Assembly: GCA_964540965.1 (NCBI GenBank)
Contig: CAZIOT010000020.1
Location: 1 to 59,272 of the forward strand
Origin: JADYZU01 sp964540965
GTDB taxonomy: Bacteria; Pseudomonadota; Alphaproteobacteria; Rhodobacterales; Rhodobacteraceae
Direction: 5' to 3'
DNA: 59,272 nt
In this document: positions 1 to 10,383 of the stretch, in pieces
How the letters are laid out: each line of letters starts with the position of its first letter
How positions within the stretch are numbered: position 1 is the first letter of the stretch
Made by a program: the position numbers and the translations under genes
Notes under the pieces: model-generated
What the model was told of the DNA's origin: nothing
The model's database searches: none
The model's input: the letters and a program-made list of their open reading frames with translations, nothing else

Positions 1-102
1 GGCTCGTGATGGCAAAGACTACGCCAGACTCCCCGCGTGAAAGACAGTTGCTACGGGGTCAATCGCGGCCCGCCTCGCGGCGGCGCCCTCCCCCCTTGCA
101 CC

Positions 103-572
103 CTACGCCTCGTGCCCCGGCGCGCGGCCTGACGGCGCGCGGTAGGGCCGCGTCACGTCCTGCAAAACCACTTCCAGCGCCTCGACCGTCACCGCGATGG
201 CGCCGTCGCCGGCAAGCGTCAGCAGCACGCGGCCGGTGCCGTCCTCGCCCGGTTCGAACGTGACCGAGAGCAGCGACAGCACCACCGATCCGTCGCGGGT
301 CAGGCCGGTGCTTTGCACGGCGGTCACGTCCTCGATCGCCAGCACGGCGCGCACCCGTTCGAAATCCTGTGCGCGGGCGGCGCGGGCCTCGTCCTCCCAG
401 CGGAAGCGGTTCACGAGCAGGGCGAAACGTCGCTTGTCGCGCTGCCAGCGCAGGTCGGCGGCGCCCAGCACCGCGTCCTGCACCAGGGCCGAGATCACCG
501 CCAGATCCTCGGCATCGAAGGCGCGCAGCCGCAAGGGCCGCTCTACCCCGTCGGCAAAGCGCGCGTCTCCGG

Positions 573-576
<4 letters not shown>
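103..576 (-). CDS. DUF2948 family protein
   Basis: A 157-aa protein of the DUF2948 family, which in Rhodobacterales typically sits directly downstream of murA. No biochemical role is known to me. It looks soluble: there is no signal peptide or membrane segment, and it is rich in acidic residues and Arg. Its ATG overlaps the murA stop (ATGA), so it is translationally coupled to murA. The 102 bases to the left window edge hold no gene I can support; in relatives the next gene downstream is often hisD, which would lie outside the window. Confidence 0.8.
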
Positions 577-1841
<1,265 letters not shown>

Positions 1842-1994
1842 CTATTCCTCGTCCTTTTCCGGCGCTGTCTCCTCGGGCGCATCCTCGCGCGCGCGGGCCT
1901 GCGCCTTGCGGCGGGCGATGTTGGCCTTGAGCGCGGCCTTGAGGCGGTCCTTGCGCTCGGTCTGCGACGGCGGGTCTTGACGGGGTGCTTTCAT
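1842..1994 (-). CDS. small charged hypothetical protein upstream of murA
   Basis: A 50-aa highly charged protein starting MKAPRQDPPSQTERKDRLKAA and ending in an acidic tail (EDAPEETAPEKDEE). I chose the ATG at 1994. The same frame is open further upstream to about 2237, but that extension reads antisense through the tRNA-Thr gene and is artefactual. Small Lys/Arg/Glu-rich ORFs directly ahead of murA are common in Rhodobacterales. The function is unknown; the composition suggests a helical, possibly nucleic-acid- or ribosome-associated peptide, which is inference only. Its stop codon is immediately followed by the murA ATG. Confidence 0.65.
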   Translation of the reverse strand: MKAPRQDPPSQTERKDRLKAALKANIARRKAQARAREDAPEETAPEKDEE

Positions 1995-2129
1995 GAGCGA
2001 CAGATACCGCGCGGGCACGGCCCCGTCCAGCGCAGGCGGGTGTAGGGATCGTGCAGGCGCCGTGCAGGGGCGCTCAAGGCGCGAAAAGCCCTTGCATCGG
2101 TCGGACGCTTGGGTAAAAGGCGCCGCAGT

Positions 2130-2204
<75 letters not shown>

Positions 2205-2863
2205 TCCAGCTCCTCGTTCCAAATGAAAGCCCTTCATCCCAAGAGGCCAGTGTCACCTCTGGCGCCGGGACGCGGTGATGCGATGGCGGTGCAGCGACGG
2301 CTCCGGAAGGATAGGGTCGGCCGCTACTCTGCCCGCCTCGCCATTCCGGAACAGCCCAGCCCTTTGTTTGAGCACAAGACCCGGCGCACCGAATCGCGGG
2401 CGGAGATCTGACGTTCGCCGACTGAAATCACCTGGCCGCTGGGGCGCTGCGGCGGGCCAAATTTGAAACAGCCCGCAGCGCAATGTCCCCGGAACAAGGG
2501 CCTTGGCCCCTCGATGCGGCGGAACGCGACCGTGCGGCAGGGGACCACCACACCACCGTCCCGGCCGAGTTCGAGAAGAAGCGCCATGCCGTCGCCAATG
2601 GTCTTGCCGTGCGCCCTGATGGCCGTGAGTGGCAGGAACTCGGGCAGGCGAAACCGCCAACACATCCTCACGGCAGCGACCGAAGCCCTTCTTGCGGCGT
2701 CCAATTCTCGCGCATACGCCGGCTGTGAAAGCACAACTTGCAGGCTAACCCCCGGAATGTGCCGCTTGCCCCACCGGCAAGAGCCTTTTTCAAATTCATC
2801 ATGCCTGCCGCCCCAGCAATCTTGATCCGAACCCCAGTGGGACATCGGAACAGGAGACCTGCG
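2205..2863. other. long non-coding or unexplained stretch upstream of urease
   Basis: About 660 bases between tRNA-Thr and the urease gene. Several short frames are open on both strands, which is expected at this GC content. None has a convincing ribosome binding site and a recognisable product together. The minus-strand frame around 2340-2670 has a mixed amino-acid composition and might be a decayed gene, but I do not recognise it. The last 15 bases hold the AGGAG site that serves ureAB. Confidence 0.5.
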
Positions 2864-3619
2864 GTGCATCTCGCCCCACATGAAGTCGACAAGCTTGCAT
2901 TGATCTCGGCCGGGCTTCTGGCCCAACGTCGCCTCGCTCGCGGTTTGCGGCTGACCTACCCCGAGGCGGTAGGCCTCATCTCGACTGTTCTGCTGGAACT
3001 GATCCGCGACGGGCAGCATTCGGTGCCGGACCTGATGGCCAGGGGCGGCAAGATCCTCGGTCTGCGCGAGGTGATGCCCGGTGTCGCCGGGATGCTGGGC
3101 GAGGTGCATGTCGAAGGCACCTTCCTGGACGGAACCAAACTGGTCGCCGTGCGCAACCCGATAACGCTGGCCGAAGGCGATCTGGCCCTTGCCCTGCACG
3201 GCAGTTTCCTGCCGGTGCCGGATGCCTCGCTCTTCGGCCCGGTCGAGGACGAGATCGCGGGCACCGTCACCTCGCCCGAGATTGATCTGGAGCTGAACGC
3301 CGGGCGGGCCCAGGTCACGATCAGTGCGACCAACACCGACAGCCGTCCGATTCAGGTGGGCAGCCATTTCCACTTTGTCGAGGCAAACCCGCGCCTGCAA
3401 TTCGACCGCGAGGCCGCCTATGGCAAACGGCTGGACATTCCGGCCGGCAATTCGATGCGCTTCGAGCCGGGCGAGACCAGGGAAATCACCCTGGTCGAGA
3501 TTGCCGGCAACAGGGTGATCCGGGGCGGCAACCGTCTGGCGGATGGACAGGTCGGCAGCGCCGGGCGGAAGGCCACGCTGGGACGTGTCGCCGAGCGCGG
3601 CTTCGCGAACAAGGGCTGA
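2864..3619 (+). CDS. ureAB: urease gamma/beta fusion subunit
   Basis: A structural subunit of urease (urea + H2O to 2 NH3 + CO2). Residues 1 to about 100 match urease gamma (HLAPHEVDKL, ARGLRLTYPEAVGLIS, EGTFLDGTKLVAVRNPI). The rest matches urease beta (ITISATNTDSRPIQVGSHFHFVEANP-like segment, FEPGE). I chose the GTG at 2864 because it gives the canonical gamma N-terminus and follows AGGAG by 7 bases; the frame is open 42 codons further upstream without homology. The product is 251 aa. Gamma and beta are separate genes in most ureases; fused forms are known, for example in Helicobacter. The alpha gene follows after 10 bases. Confidence 0.93.
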   Translation: MHLAPHEVDKLALISAGLLAQRRLARGLRLTYPEAVGLISTVLLELIRDGQHSVPDLMARGGKILGLREVMPGVAGMLGEVHVEGTFLDGTKLVAVRNPITLAEGDLALALHGSFLPVPDASLFGPVEDEIAGTVTSPEIDLELNAGRAQVTISATNTDSRPIQVGSHFHFVEANPRLQFDREAAYGKRLDIPAGNSMRFEPGETREITLVEIAGNRVIRGGNRLADGQVGSAGRKATLGRVAERGFANKG

Positions 3620-3629
3620 GGAGAACATC

Positions 3630-5345
3630 ATGGGATACAGGATCGCACGCAGCGATTACGCAAAGATCTTCGGCCCGACGACCGGCGACAGGGTGCAACT
3701 GGGCGATACCTGCCTGATCGCCGAGGTCGAGAAGGATTACACCAGCTATGGTGATGAATGCGTGTTCGGCGCGGGCAAGGTGATCCGCGACGGCATGGGA
3801 ATGGCGACCGGCGTCGACAGTTCGGTCGCGCTGGATCTGGTCATCACCAATGCGCTGGTCATCGACTGGACGGGGATCTTCAAGGCCGATATCGGCGTCA
3901 AGAACGGGCTGATCGCGGGGATCGGCAAGGCCGGCAATCCCGATGTCATGGCCGGCGTCAGCCCCGACCTGATCGTTGGCGTCAATACCGAGGTCATCGC
4001 CGGCGAGGGCATGATCGTCACTGCCGGCGGCGTGGATACCCATTTTCACTATATCAGCCCGACCCAGCCCATGACGGCTCTGGCCTCGGGCATCACGACT
4101 TTGGTGGGCGGGGGCACCGGACCGGCGCATGGGTCGCTGGCCACCACCTGCACCCCGAACCCGAACTACCTGCGCCTGATGATGCAGGCGACGGATTCGA
4201 TCCCGATCAACCTTGTCTTCACCGGGCGCGGCAACTCCTCGCGCCCCGACGGGATGCGTGAACAGATCCTTGCCGGTGCCGGGGGCCTCAAACTGCACGA
4301 GGACTGGGGCACCACACCCGCCGCCATCGACACCTGCCTTGCCATGGCCGACGACCATGACGTTCAGGTCACGATCCACACCGACACGATCAACGAAAGC
4401 TGCTCGGTCGAGGATTCGATCAGGGCCTTCGCCCGCCGCACCATCCACACCTACCATTCCGAGGGCGCGGGCGGCGGCCATGCGCCGGACCTGATGCGGG
4501 TCTGTTCAGAGCCGAACATCCTCACCTCTTCGACCAGCCCCACGAACCCCTACACCGTCAACACCGTCGCAGAACACCTCGACATGCTGATGGTCTGCCA
4601 CCACCTCGACCGCAACATCCCCGAAGACGAGGCCTTTGCGGCCAGCCGCATCCGGGCCACCACCATCGCGGCCGAGGGGGTGATGCACGATCTGGGCGCG
4701 ATCTCGATGATGACATCGGACAGTCAGGCCATGGGCCGCGCCGGTGAGGTCATCAGCCGCACCTGGCAGATCGCTGACCAGATGAAGCGCCAGCGCGGCG
4801 GTCTGGCCGAAGACGGCCCGGGCAACGACAACCACCGGATCCGCCGGTATATTGCCAAATACACTATCAACGGCGCCATCGCGCATGGGATGGGCCATCT
4901 GATCGGCTCGGTCGAAAAGGGCAAGCTGGCCGATCTGGTCATCTGGCGCCCGGCCTTCTTCGGCGCCCGGCCCGAGATGGTGCTGAAGGGCGGCTTCATC
5001 GCCTGCGCCCAGAACGGCGATGCCAACGCCTCGATCCCGACGCCGCAGCCCTATATCATGCGTCCGATGTTCGGGGCGACCGGCAAGGGGCTGAAGGGAA
5101 CCTCGGTGCTGTTCGTCAGCGGGGCCTCGATCAGCGAGGGGCAGGTGCTGTCCTATGGCCTTGATAAACGCATCGAGCCGGTGCGGCGCTGCCGGGGCAT
5201 CGGCAAGGCCGACATGAAGCTGAACGATGCGCTGCCGAAGATCACCGTCGATCCCGGGACCTATGAGGTGACGGCGGATGGCGAGCTGATCACCTGCGAA
5301 CCAGCCACCCGCGTTCCGCTGGCACGGCGCTACGCCCTGTTCTGA
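3630..5345 (+). CDS. ureC: urease alpha (catalytic) subunit
   Basis: The 571-aa catalytic subunit, full length for the family. All metal and active-site residues can be seen: His138 and His140 in GGVDTHFHY, the carbamylated Lys221 with His223 in GGLKLHEDWG, His250 in TIHTDTINES, His276 in TYHSEGAGGGHAPD, Cys323-His324 in the flap (MVCHHLD) and Asp364 in MTSDSQAMGR. So the enzyme should be catalytically competent. The start ATG at 3630 follows TGAGGAG. No ureD, ureE, ureF, ureG or ureJ gene lies next to it, and no urea or nickel transporter; the next gene is a metal-exporting ATPase. Maturation factors would have to come from elsewhere in the genome. Confidence 0.96.
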   Translation: MGYRIARSDYAKIFGPTTGDRVQLGDTCLIAEVEKDYTSYGDECVFGAGKVIRDGMGMATGVDSSVALDLVITNALVIDWTGIFKADIGVKNGLIAGIGKAGNPDVMAGVSPDLIVGVNTEVIAGEGMIVTAGGVDTHFHYISPTQPMTALASGITTLVGGGTGPAHGSLATTCTPNPNYLRLMMQATDSIPINLVFTGRGNSSRPDGMREQILAGAGGLKLHEDWGTTPAAIDTCLAMADDHDVQVTIHTDTINESCSVEDSIRAFARRTIHTYHSEGAGGGHAPDLMRVCSEPNILTSSTSPTNPYTVNTVAEHLDMLMVCHHLDRNIPEDEAFAASRIRATTIAAEGVMHDLGAISMMTSDSQAMGRAGEVISRTWQIADQMKRQRGGLAEDGPGNDNHRIRRYIAKYTINGAIAHGMGHLIGSVEKGKLADLVIWRPAFFGARPEMVLKGGFIACAQNGDANASIPTPQPYIMRPMFGATGKGLKGTSVLFVSGASISEGQVLSYGLDKRIEPVRRCRGIGKADMKLNDALPKITVDPGTYEVTADGELITCEPATRVPLARRYALF

Positions 5346-5710
5346 CACGAAAAGCAGAGCAGCACGGGGCGGCCGGGCTGGCATCGGGCGCCGACGCCAA
5401 GGGGTTGCAGGACGCCATCAGGTGTTTGTCCCTCATCAGAACACCCGGGGGCGACGGCGCATCGGGCTCGCAGAGCGGGAAAGCGTTTGCCTTCAAGGCC
5501 ATGTCGCGCCCGGCATTGATGCCGGCACGCGCGGGGCGACTGCGTGTCGATTTGCGCGCGACGTCCCCGGCATGATCCTGCGTGACGGGCCAAGGATTGC
5601 GCCGTCCTTGCGGCGCGGCCGGCCACCGGACGGTTCCGGCATCGTGCCTGCGCGCCCGTGCTGCCTGATCGTCGCAGGGAAAGCGGGACGGGTTCTCTCC
5701 GCCGGCGGTC
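5346..5710. other. intergenic region between ureC and the metal ATPase, with an inverted repeat
   Basis: About 365 bases with no supportable gene. A perfect short palindrome CCGGCATTGATGCCGG lies at 5510-5525 (7-bp arms, 2-base centre). It could be an operator or a small hairpin; no T-tract follows it. Promoters for the P-type ATPase gene probably lie in the right part. Confidence 0.5.
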
Positions 5711-7669
5711 TTGTGTCAGGATGGGGTATTGTCCACCCTCCCAGCCATTGCCGACCGCGGCATAGCCAGGCGCCAGACCTTGACCCTTGACCCGCCCGAT
5801 CGCGCTTTGGCGCTGACTGCGTTGACTCTGGCCGGGCTTGCGCTGGCCGCGGTCGCGGCCTTTCTGGTTCCCGGTCCCTGGGGGCCGGCGGGGCTGGTGC
5901 TGGCCTATCTGGCGGGTGGTGTGCCGGCGGCGGGGCAGGCGCTGGCGGCTCTGTGGCGCGAGCATGTGCTGGACATCGACCTTTTGATGGTGATCGCCGC
6001 GCTGGCCGCTGCCGGCGTGGGGGCTGCGCTGGAAGGGGCGGTGCTTTTGGCCCTGTTCAGCCTGTCCACCACGCTCGAGATGCGGGCCCTGAGCCGGGCG
6101 CGCCGCGCGGTCGAGGCGCTGATGGCGCTGCGCCCCGATACCGCCCTGCGGCAGGCGGCAGACGGCACGGTGGCCGAGGTCGCCGCCGCCGACCTGCGCG
6201 CCGGCGACATCGTGGTCCTGCGGCCCGGCGCGCGGGTGCCGGCGGATGGCACGGTGCTTGAGGGCGACGGCGCGCTGGACGAGGCGACGATCACCGGCGA
6301 ATCGATGCCGGTCCACAAGGGGCCGGGCGCGCCGGTGTTCGAGGCCACGGTGAACCTGAACGCCGTGCTGCGGATCACCGTCGCGCATGCCGTGGCCGAA
6401 AGCACGGTGGCACGGATGATCGCGCTGGTGACCGCGGCACAGGCGGCCCGCGCGCCGTCCGAAAGGTTCAGCGCCTGGTTCGGGCAACGTTATACGGTGG
6501 CAGTGCTTGCGGGTGCCGTCCTGGCCTTCGGCCTGTTCCTCTGGCTGGGCTGGGACCGGGAAGCGGCGCTGTATCGCGCGGCGGTGCTGCTGGTCGCGGC
6601 CAGCCCCTGCGCCGTGGTGATCTCGGTCCCGGCCGCGATCCTGTCGGCGCTGGCGGCCGCGGCGCGGGGCGGCGTCCTGTTCAAGGGCGGCGCCGCGCTC
6701 GAGACTCTGGCCGAGGTCGGGACCGTCGCCTTTGACAAGACCGGCACCCTGACCACGGGCCGGGTCGAGGTGACGGGAACCGCGGCGCTGGTCCCCGAGG
6801 CGGAATTCCTTGCCCTGCTCTCGGGCCTTGAAGCGCAGGCCGAACATCCGCTGGCCGAGGCGATCCGCCGCCATGCGAGGGCGCGCGGCATCACCCCCGC
6901 CTCTGTCACCGGGCTGGTGACGACGCCCAGCGAAGGCATCCGCGGACTGGATGCCGCGGGGCTTGGGGTCTGGGCCGGCAATCCGCGCATGGCGGCGCGG
7001 ATGGGCGCGCCGATCACGGCACCGGCGTTGCGGGCGCTGGCCGAGACCGCCGAGACGGTGATCTACCTTGGCCGCGGCGACCGGGTTCTGGGCGCGGTGA
7101 CGGTGGCCGATCAGCCGCGCGACAGTTCGGCGGCGGCGCTGGCGGCGCTGCGGGCCGATGGCGTGGCGCGGCTGGTGATGATGACGGGCGACCGCCGTCC
7201 GGTGGCGCTGCGCATCGGCACCGGGCTGGGATTTGCGCCCGCCGACATCCACGCCGACCTGTTGCCCGAGGACAAGGTGGCGCTGGTCGGCGATCTGGCC
7301 CGGTCCGGACGGGTCGCCTTTGTCGGCGACGGGGTGAACGATGCCGCGGCGCTGGCGCGGTCGGATATCGGCATCGCCATGGGGGTCGCCGGCAGCGAGG
7401 TCGCCTTGCAGGCCGCCGATGTGGCGCTGATGTCGGACGATATCGAGCGGTTGGCCGCCGCCCGCCGTCTGGCCCGGCGCACGCGGCGGGTGATCCGGCA
7501 GAACCTGGGTTTCGCCCTGACGGCGATGGCGGTGCTGGTGGTGTCAAGCCTTCTTGTGTCGCTGCCGCTGCCGCTGGCCGTTCTGGGGCACGAGGGGGGC
7601 ACGGTCCTTGTGGTGCTGAACGGCCTGCGCCTGCTGGCCGACCCGATCCGCCGCGACGGGAAAGGCTGA
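5711..7669 (+). CDS. heavy-metal P1B-4-type ATPase (Co/Fe/Ni/Zn exporter)
   Basis: An inner-membrane ATPase that pumps a transition metal out of the cytoplasm. The frame encodes up to 652 aa. It shows the actuator TGES (195-198), the SPC metal-site motif (298-300) in a membrane helix, the phosphorylation motif DKTGT (342-346), GDGVND in the hinge and HEGGT (627-631) in a C-terminal membrane helix. SPC combined with HEGGT and no N-terminal CxxC metal-binding domain is the signature of subgroup P1B-4 (CoaT/CtpD/PfeT-like), which exports Co2+ or Fe2+. The start is uncertain: no good ATG exists. TTG 5711 opens the frame and TTG 5780 is an alternative just ahead of the first hydrophobic segment. 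Confidence 0.88.
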   Translation: MCQDGVLSTLPAIADRGIARRQTLTLDPPDRALALTALTLAGLALAAVAAFLVPGPWGPAGLVLAYLAGGVPAAGQALAALWREHVLDIDLLMVIAALAAAGVGAALEGAVLLALFSLSTTLEMRALSRARRAVEALMALRPDTALRQAADGTVAEVAAADLRAGDIVVLRPGARVPADGTVLEGDGALDEATITGESMPVHKGPGAPVFEATVNLNAVLRITVAHAVAESTVARMIALVTAAQAARAPSERFSAWFGQRYTVAVLAGAVLAFGLFLWLGWDREAALYRAAVLLVAASPCAVVISVPAAILSALAAAARGGVLFKGGAALETLAEVGTVAFDKTGTLTTGRVEVTGTAALVPEAEFLALLSGLEAQAEHPLAEAIRRHARARGITPASVTGLVTTPSEGIRGLDAAGLGVWAGNPRMAARMGAPITAPALRALAETAETVIYLGRGDRVLGAVTVADQPRDSSAAALAALRADGVARLVMMTGDRRPVALRIGTGLGFAPADIHADLLPEDKVALVGDLARSGRVAFVGDGVNDAAALARSDIGIAMGVAGSEVALQAADVALMSDDIERLAAARRLARRTRRVIRQNLGFALTAMAVLVVSSLLVSLPLPLAVLGHEGGTVLVVLNGLRLLADPIRRDGKG

Positions 7670-7686
7670 CGCCCCTCCCCTGCCCG

Positions 7687-9693
7687 CTACGGCAGGTCCA
7701 GACGGATGCTTGCCCCCTCCCGCCGCCCTTCGCAGGCGCTGAGCGTCCAGCCGTTGGCCGCCGCGGTTTCCCTGACCACCGAAAGGCCAAGTCCGCTGCC
7801 CTCGGCAACCGCAAGATCGCGGTCGAGGCGCTGGTGGCGCTGCAGCGCCTGTTCAAAGGCCGCGCCGCGCAATCCGGGGCCGGTGTCGTGGACTTCGACG
7901 CGATGGCCCGACCCGTGGCGGCGCAGCGCGATCACCACGCGGCCCTGCGGCGTGTACTTGATCGCGTTGGACACAAGGTTCGCGGTGGCGCGCATCAGCG
8001 GATAGGCGGCGACCGGCGCATCGGGCGCCGCCAGCACCAGCCGCAGGTCAAGGCCCTTGTCGGCGGCTTCGGGGGCGAACATCTCGGCCACGCCGCGCAG
8101 GACACCATGAAGGCCCGGTTCGGCGGCCTTTGCCGTCCCGGTCGCCGGCGGCGCCCCCGGCCGGTCCGCCAGCCGTTCGGCCACCAGTTTCTCCATATAG
8201 CCCAGCGCGGATTCCACCTGGCTTGCATCGGTCGCCGTCCCCGCCTGCGCGTCGAACATCTGCCGCAGAGACAGCCGCAGCGCGTGCATCGGCTGGCGCA
8301 GGTCGTGGACGGTATCCTTGACGCTTTCCTCGCGTTCGCGCGCGCGGGCGGCGACCTGGGCATAGCTTTCCTCAAGCGCCGCCAGCCGCTGCCCAAGCGC
8401 GACATTGCGCCGGGCATGGGCCAGCGTCTCGTCCGTGGCCATCTGGCGCATGTGGTTGTAGCGGTCAAAGATGGCCAGCCCCATCATCAGGGCATCGAAC
8501 AGCAGCGCCAGCCGCACCGCGTCATAGGTGGTGATGAAGGTCGGCTCATAGCCGAAGCCATAACGCGCGGTGAACAGGATCGCGGGAATCAGCGCCGCGC
8601 ACCAGGCGAAAAGATAGAACCGCACCTCGCGGAACCGCTGCCGTGCCGCGACAAGACCCGCGGCAAGGAAGAAAAGCAGGCTGATCGAGATCATGATGAC
8701 CAGCAGCCGTTTCAGAAGCTGCGGATCAAGCGACCACAGGACGACATCGACGATGACGACCATCGCGACCACGCCCTGCAACAGGCGATGCATCACCGGG
8801 TGCAGGCGGCGGGTCTGCAGGAAGGTGATGGCGAACAGCGCCCCGAACACCATCACCCCGGATCCGGCCACCACCGAGGCCATGGAGTTGAACCGCGGAA
8901 AGTCCGGCCAGACATACTGGAACGCCGTGCCGTCGGCATGGGCGACATAGGTCAGGATGCTGATCAGATAGGCGGCATAGGCGGCAAAGACCGCGCCGCG
9001 CAGCACCGCCAGCGCGATCGTCGCCAGCGCGATCATCACCAGCATCATGCCATAGAAGGCATAGCTCTTGGCCGCGCTCAGCCCCGCCTGGGCGGCAAAG
9101 CTGTCGGGGGTTTCGATCGACATCGAGAGCCGCGACGCGCCTTGCGAGTAGTAGGACAGCACCAGGGTCGCCGTCTCGGCCGGGGCAAGGTCGAAGGTGG
9201 CGACCATCTGCGGGTTGGCGATGGGCCGGTCGGAAAAGGCGCTGTCCTCGGTCAGGTCAAGCAGGGTCGCGACACCGCCATCGGCGCCGATCCGGTAAAG
9301 CGCGATCTGCTGGGTGAAATTGGCATGGACGAAAAAGCGCCATTGCCCCACGTCAGGGGTGCCGTTGACGACATCCAGCCGCAGCCAGATGCGCGCCGGT
9401 GTATAGCCGAAATCGGGGATCGGTCCCGGCAGCGGCTGCATCGCGGGCGGGGTCGGCCCGGTGAAGTCGCCAACCGTCAGTTGCCAAGCGTCATCGAGCG
9501 TGTAATCAAGATGTTGGCCGAGTGTTTCCGCATCCGCAGCCCCGGTCAGGACCAGCGGTTCGCCACCCTCGGCACGGGCCGGCGCGTGGGAGAGCGTCAT
9601 GACCAGCGCCAGAACCACGAGGACGTATCCAAGCAGGATGCCGGGGCGGGGAAGCGGCCGGTGAAGAAGCGGGTCCTGATCGCCGACGATCAT
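7687..9693 (-). CDS. 7TMR-DISM sensor histidine kinase
   Basis: A 668-aa membrane sensor kinase. It has an N-terminal signal sequence (about 1-41, ending SHAPARA), a periplasmic beta-sandwich sensor typical of 7TMR-DISMED2 (about 45-200), seven membrane helices (about 210-410), a coiled linker, an H-box VHDLRQPMHAL with phospho-acceptor His463, an N-box with Asn576, G1 DTGPG (603-607) and G2 GSGLGL (632-637). Periplasmic DISMED domains are thought to bind carbohydrates or other small ligands. I chose the ATG at 9693 because it gives a proper signal peptide; it lies 33 bases inside the divergent regulator gene. A shorter start (ATG 9600) would lose the signal anchor. It converges with the ATPase gene. 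Confidence 0.85.
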   Translation of the reverse strand: MIVGDQDPLLHRPLPRPGILLGYVLVVLALVMTLSHAPARAEGGEPLVLTGAADAETLGQHLDYTLDDAWQLTVGDFTGPTPPAMQPLPGPIPDFGYTPARIWLRLDVVNGTPDVGQWRFFVHANFTQQIALYRIGADGGVATLLDLTEDSAFSDRPIANPQMVATFDLAPAETATLVLSYYSQGASRLSMSIETPDSFAAQAGLSAAKSYAFYGMMLVMIALATIALAVLRGAVFAAYAAYLISILTYVAHADGTAFQYVWPDFPRFNSMASVVAGSGVMVFGALFAITFLQTRRLHPVMHRLLQGVVAMVVIVDVVLWSLDPQLLKRLLVIMISISLLFFLAAGLVAARQRFREVRFYLFAWCAALIPAILFTARYGFGYEPTFITTYDAVRLALLFDALMMGLAIFDRYNHMRQMATDETLAHARRNVALGQRLAALEESYAQVAARAREREESVKDTVHDLRQPMHALRLSLRQMFDAQAGTATDASQVESALGYMEKLVAERLADRPGAPPATGTAKAAEPGLHGVLRGVAEMFAPEAADKGLDLRLVLAAPDAPVAAYPLMRATANLVSNAIKYTPQGRVVIALRRHGSGHRVEVHDTGPGLRGAAFEQALQRHQRLDRDLAVAEGSGLGLSVVRETAAANGWTLSACEGRREGASIRLDLP

Positions 9694-10290
9694 GCCATCG
9701 TCTCCTGGGGGCTGGCCAGGGCGCTTTCGGCGCTCGACGAGATTGTCATGATTGGCTCCGTCAGCAATGGGATCGACGCAATAGCGGAAATCAGGAAAAC
9801 GCGGCCGGACTGTGCAATTCTCGACTACAATATGCCCGGCGCCAACGGGTTGGAAGTGTTTCTGGAATCCAAGCGCTGGTCGCCGCAGACCCGCTTCGTC
9901 CTGCTGACCGGCACCGCCTCGGCGGGGACGCTGCGCACGCTGGCCGATGCCGGTGTTCACGGGTTGTGCCTGAAGGATGGCCCGGAAACCGAGATTGTCG
10001 GGATCGTCCGTCAGGTCTGCGCCGGCAGGACCGTCCTTGGCGCCAGCGCGCGGGCGATGATCGCGGCGCCCGAAGAAAAGGTCGTGCTGACCGACCGCGA
10101 ACTGGCCGTGCTGCAGGCCATCGCCCGCGGCCATACCAACGCCAGCGCCGCCGAAAGCCTTGGGGTCAGCCCCAAGACGGTCGACAGCCAGCGCACCAGC
10201 CTGATGCGGAAATTCGCCGTCAACTCGACGGCAAGCCTGCTGCTGGCCGCGGTCCGCGCCGGGCTGCTCGACCCCGGCAGCATCCGCTGA
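9661..10290 (+). CDS. LuxR/NarL-family response regulator
   Basis: A 209-aa two-component regulator, the obvious partner of the divergent kinase. The receiver domain (1 to about 120) has acidic-pocket Asp9/Asp10, phospho-acceptor Asp55 (AILDYNMPG), Thr84 and Lys105. The C-terminal LuxR HTH (about 142-205) reads LTDRELAVLQAIARG...SPKTVDSQRTSLMRKF. The start is GTG 9661 (VKKRVLIADDH), which gives the usual N-terminus; a weak GGGGAAG lies upstream. The divergent kinase ATG is inside this gene, so the promoters of each gene must lie within the other's 5' coding region. Confidence 0.87.
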   Translation: MKKRVLIADDHAIVSWGLARALSALDEIVMIGSVSNGIDAIAEIRKTRPDCAILDYNMPGANGLEVFLESKRWSPQTRFVLLTGTASAGTLRTLADAGVHGLCLKDGPETEIVGIVRQVCAGRTVLGASARAMIAAPEEKVVLTDRELAVLQAIARGHTNASAAESLGVSPKTVDSQRTSLMRKFAVNSTASLLLAAVRAGLLDPGSIR

Positions 10291-10383
10291 ACGCCCCCAA
10301 ATTCAGGTGATCGCCTGATAGGCCCGGGGCCTGCCCTGAGGTCAACTGCCCACACCGACGGATGCAGTCGGCGGGAGGGCGGC

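Noticed and set aside
5422..5790. Short plus-strand ORF between ureC and the metal ATPase
   Set aside because: No Shine-Dalgarno site or recognisable product; it overlaps the start of the ATPase frame.
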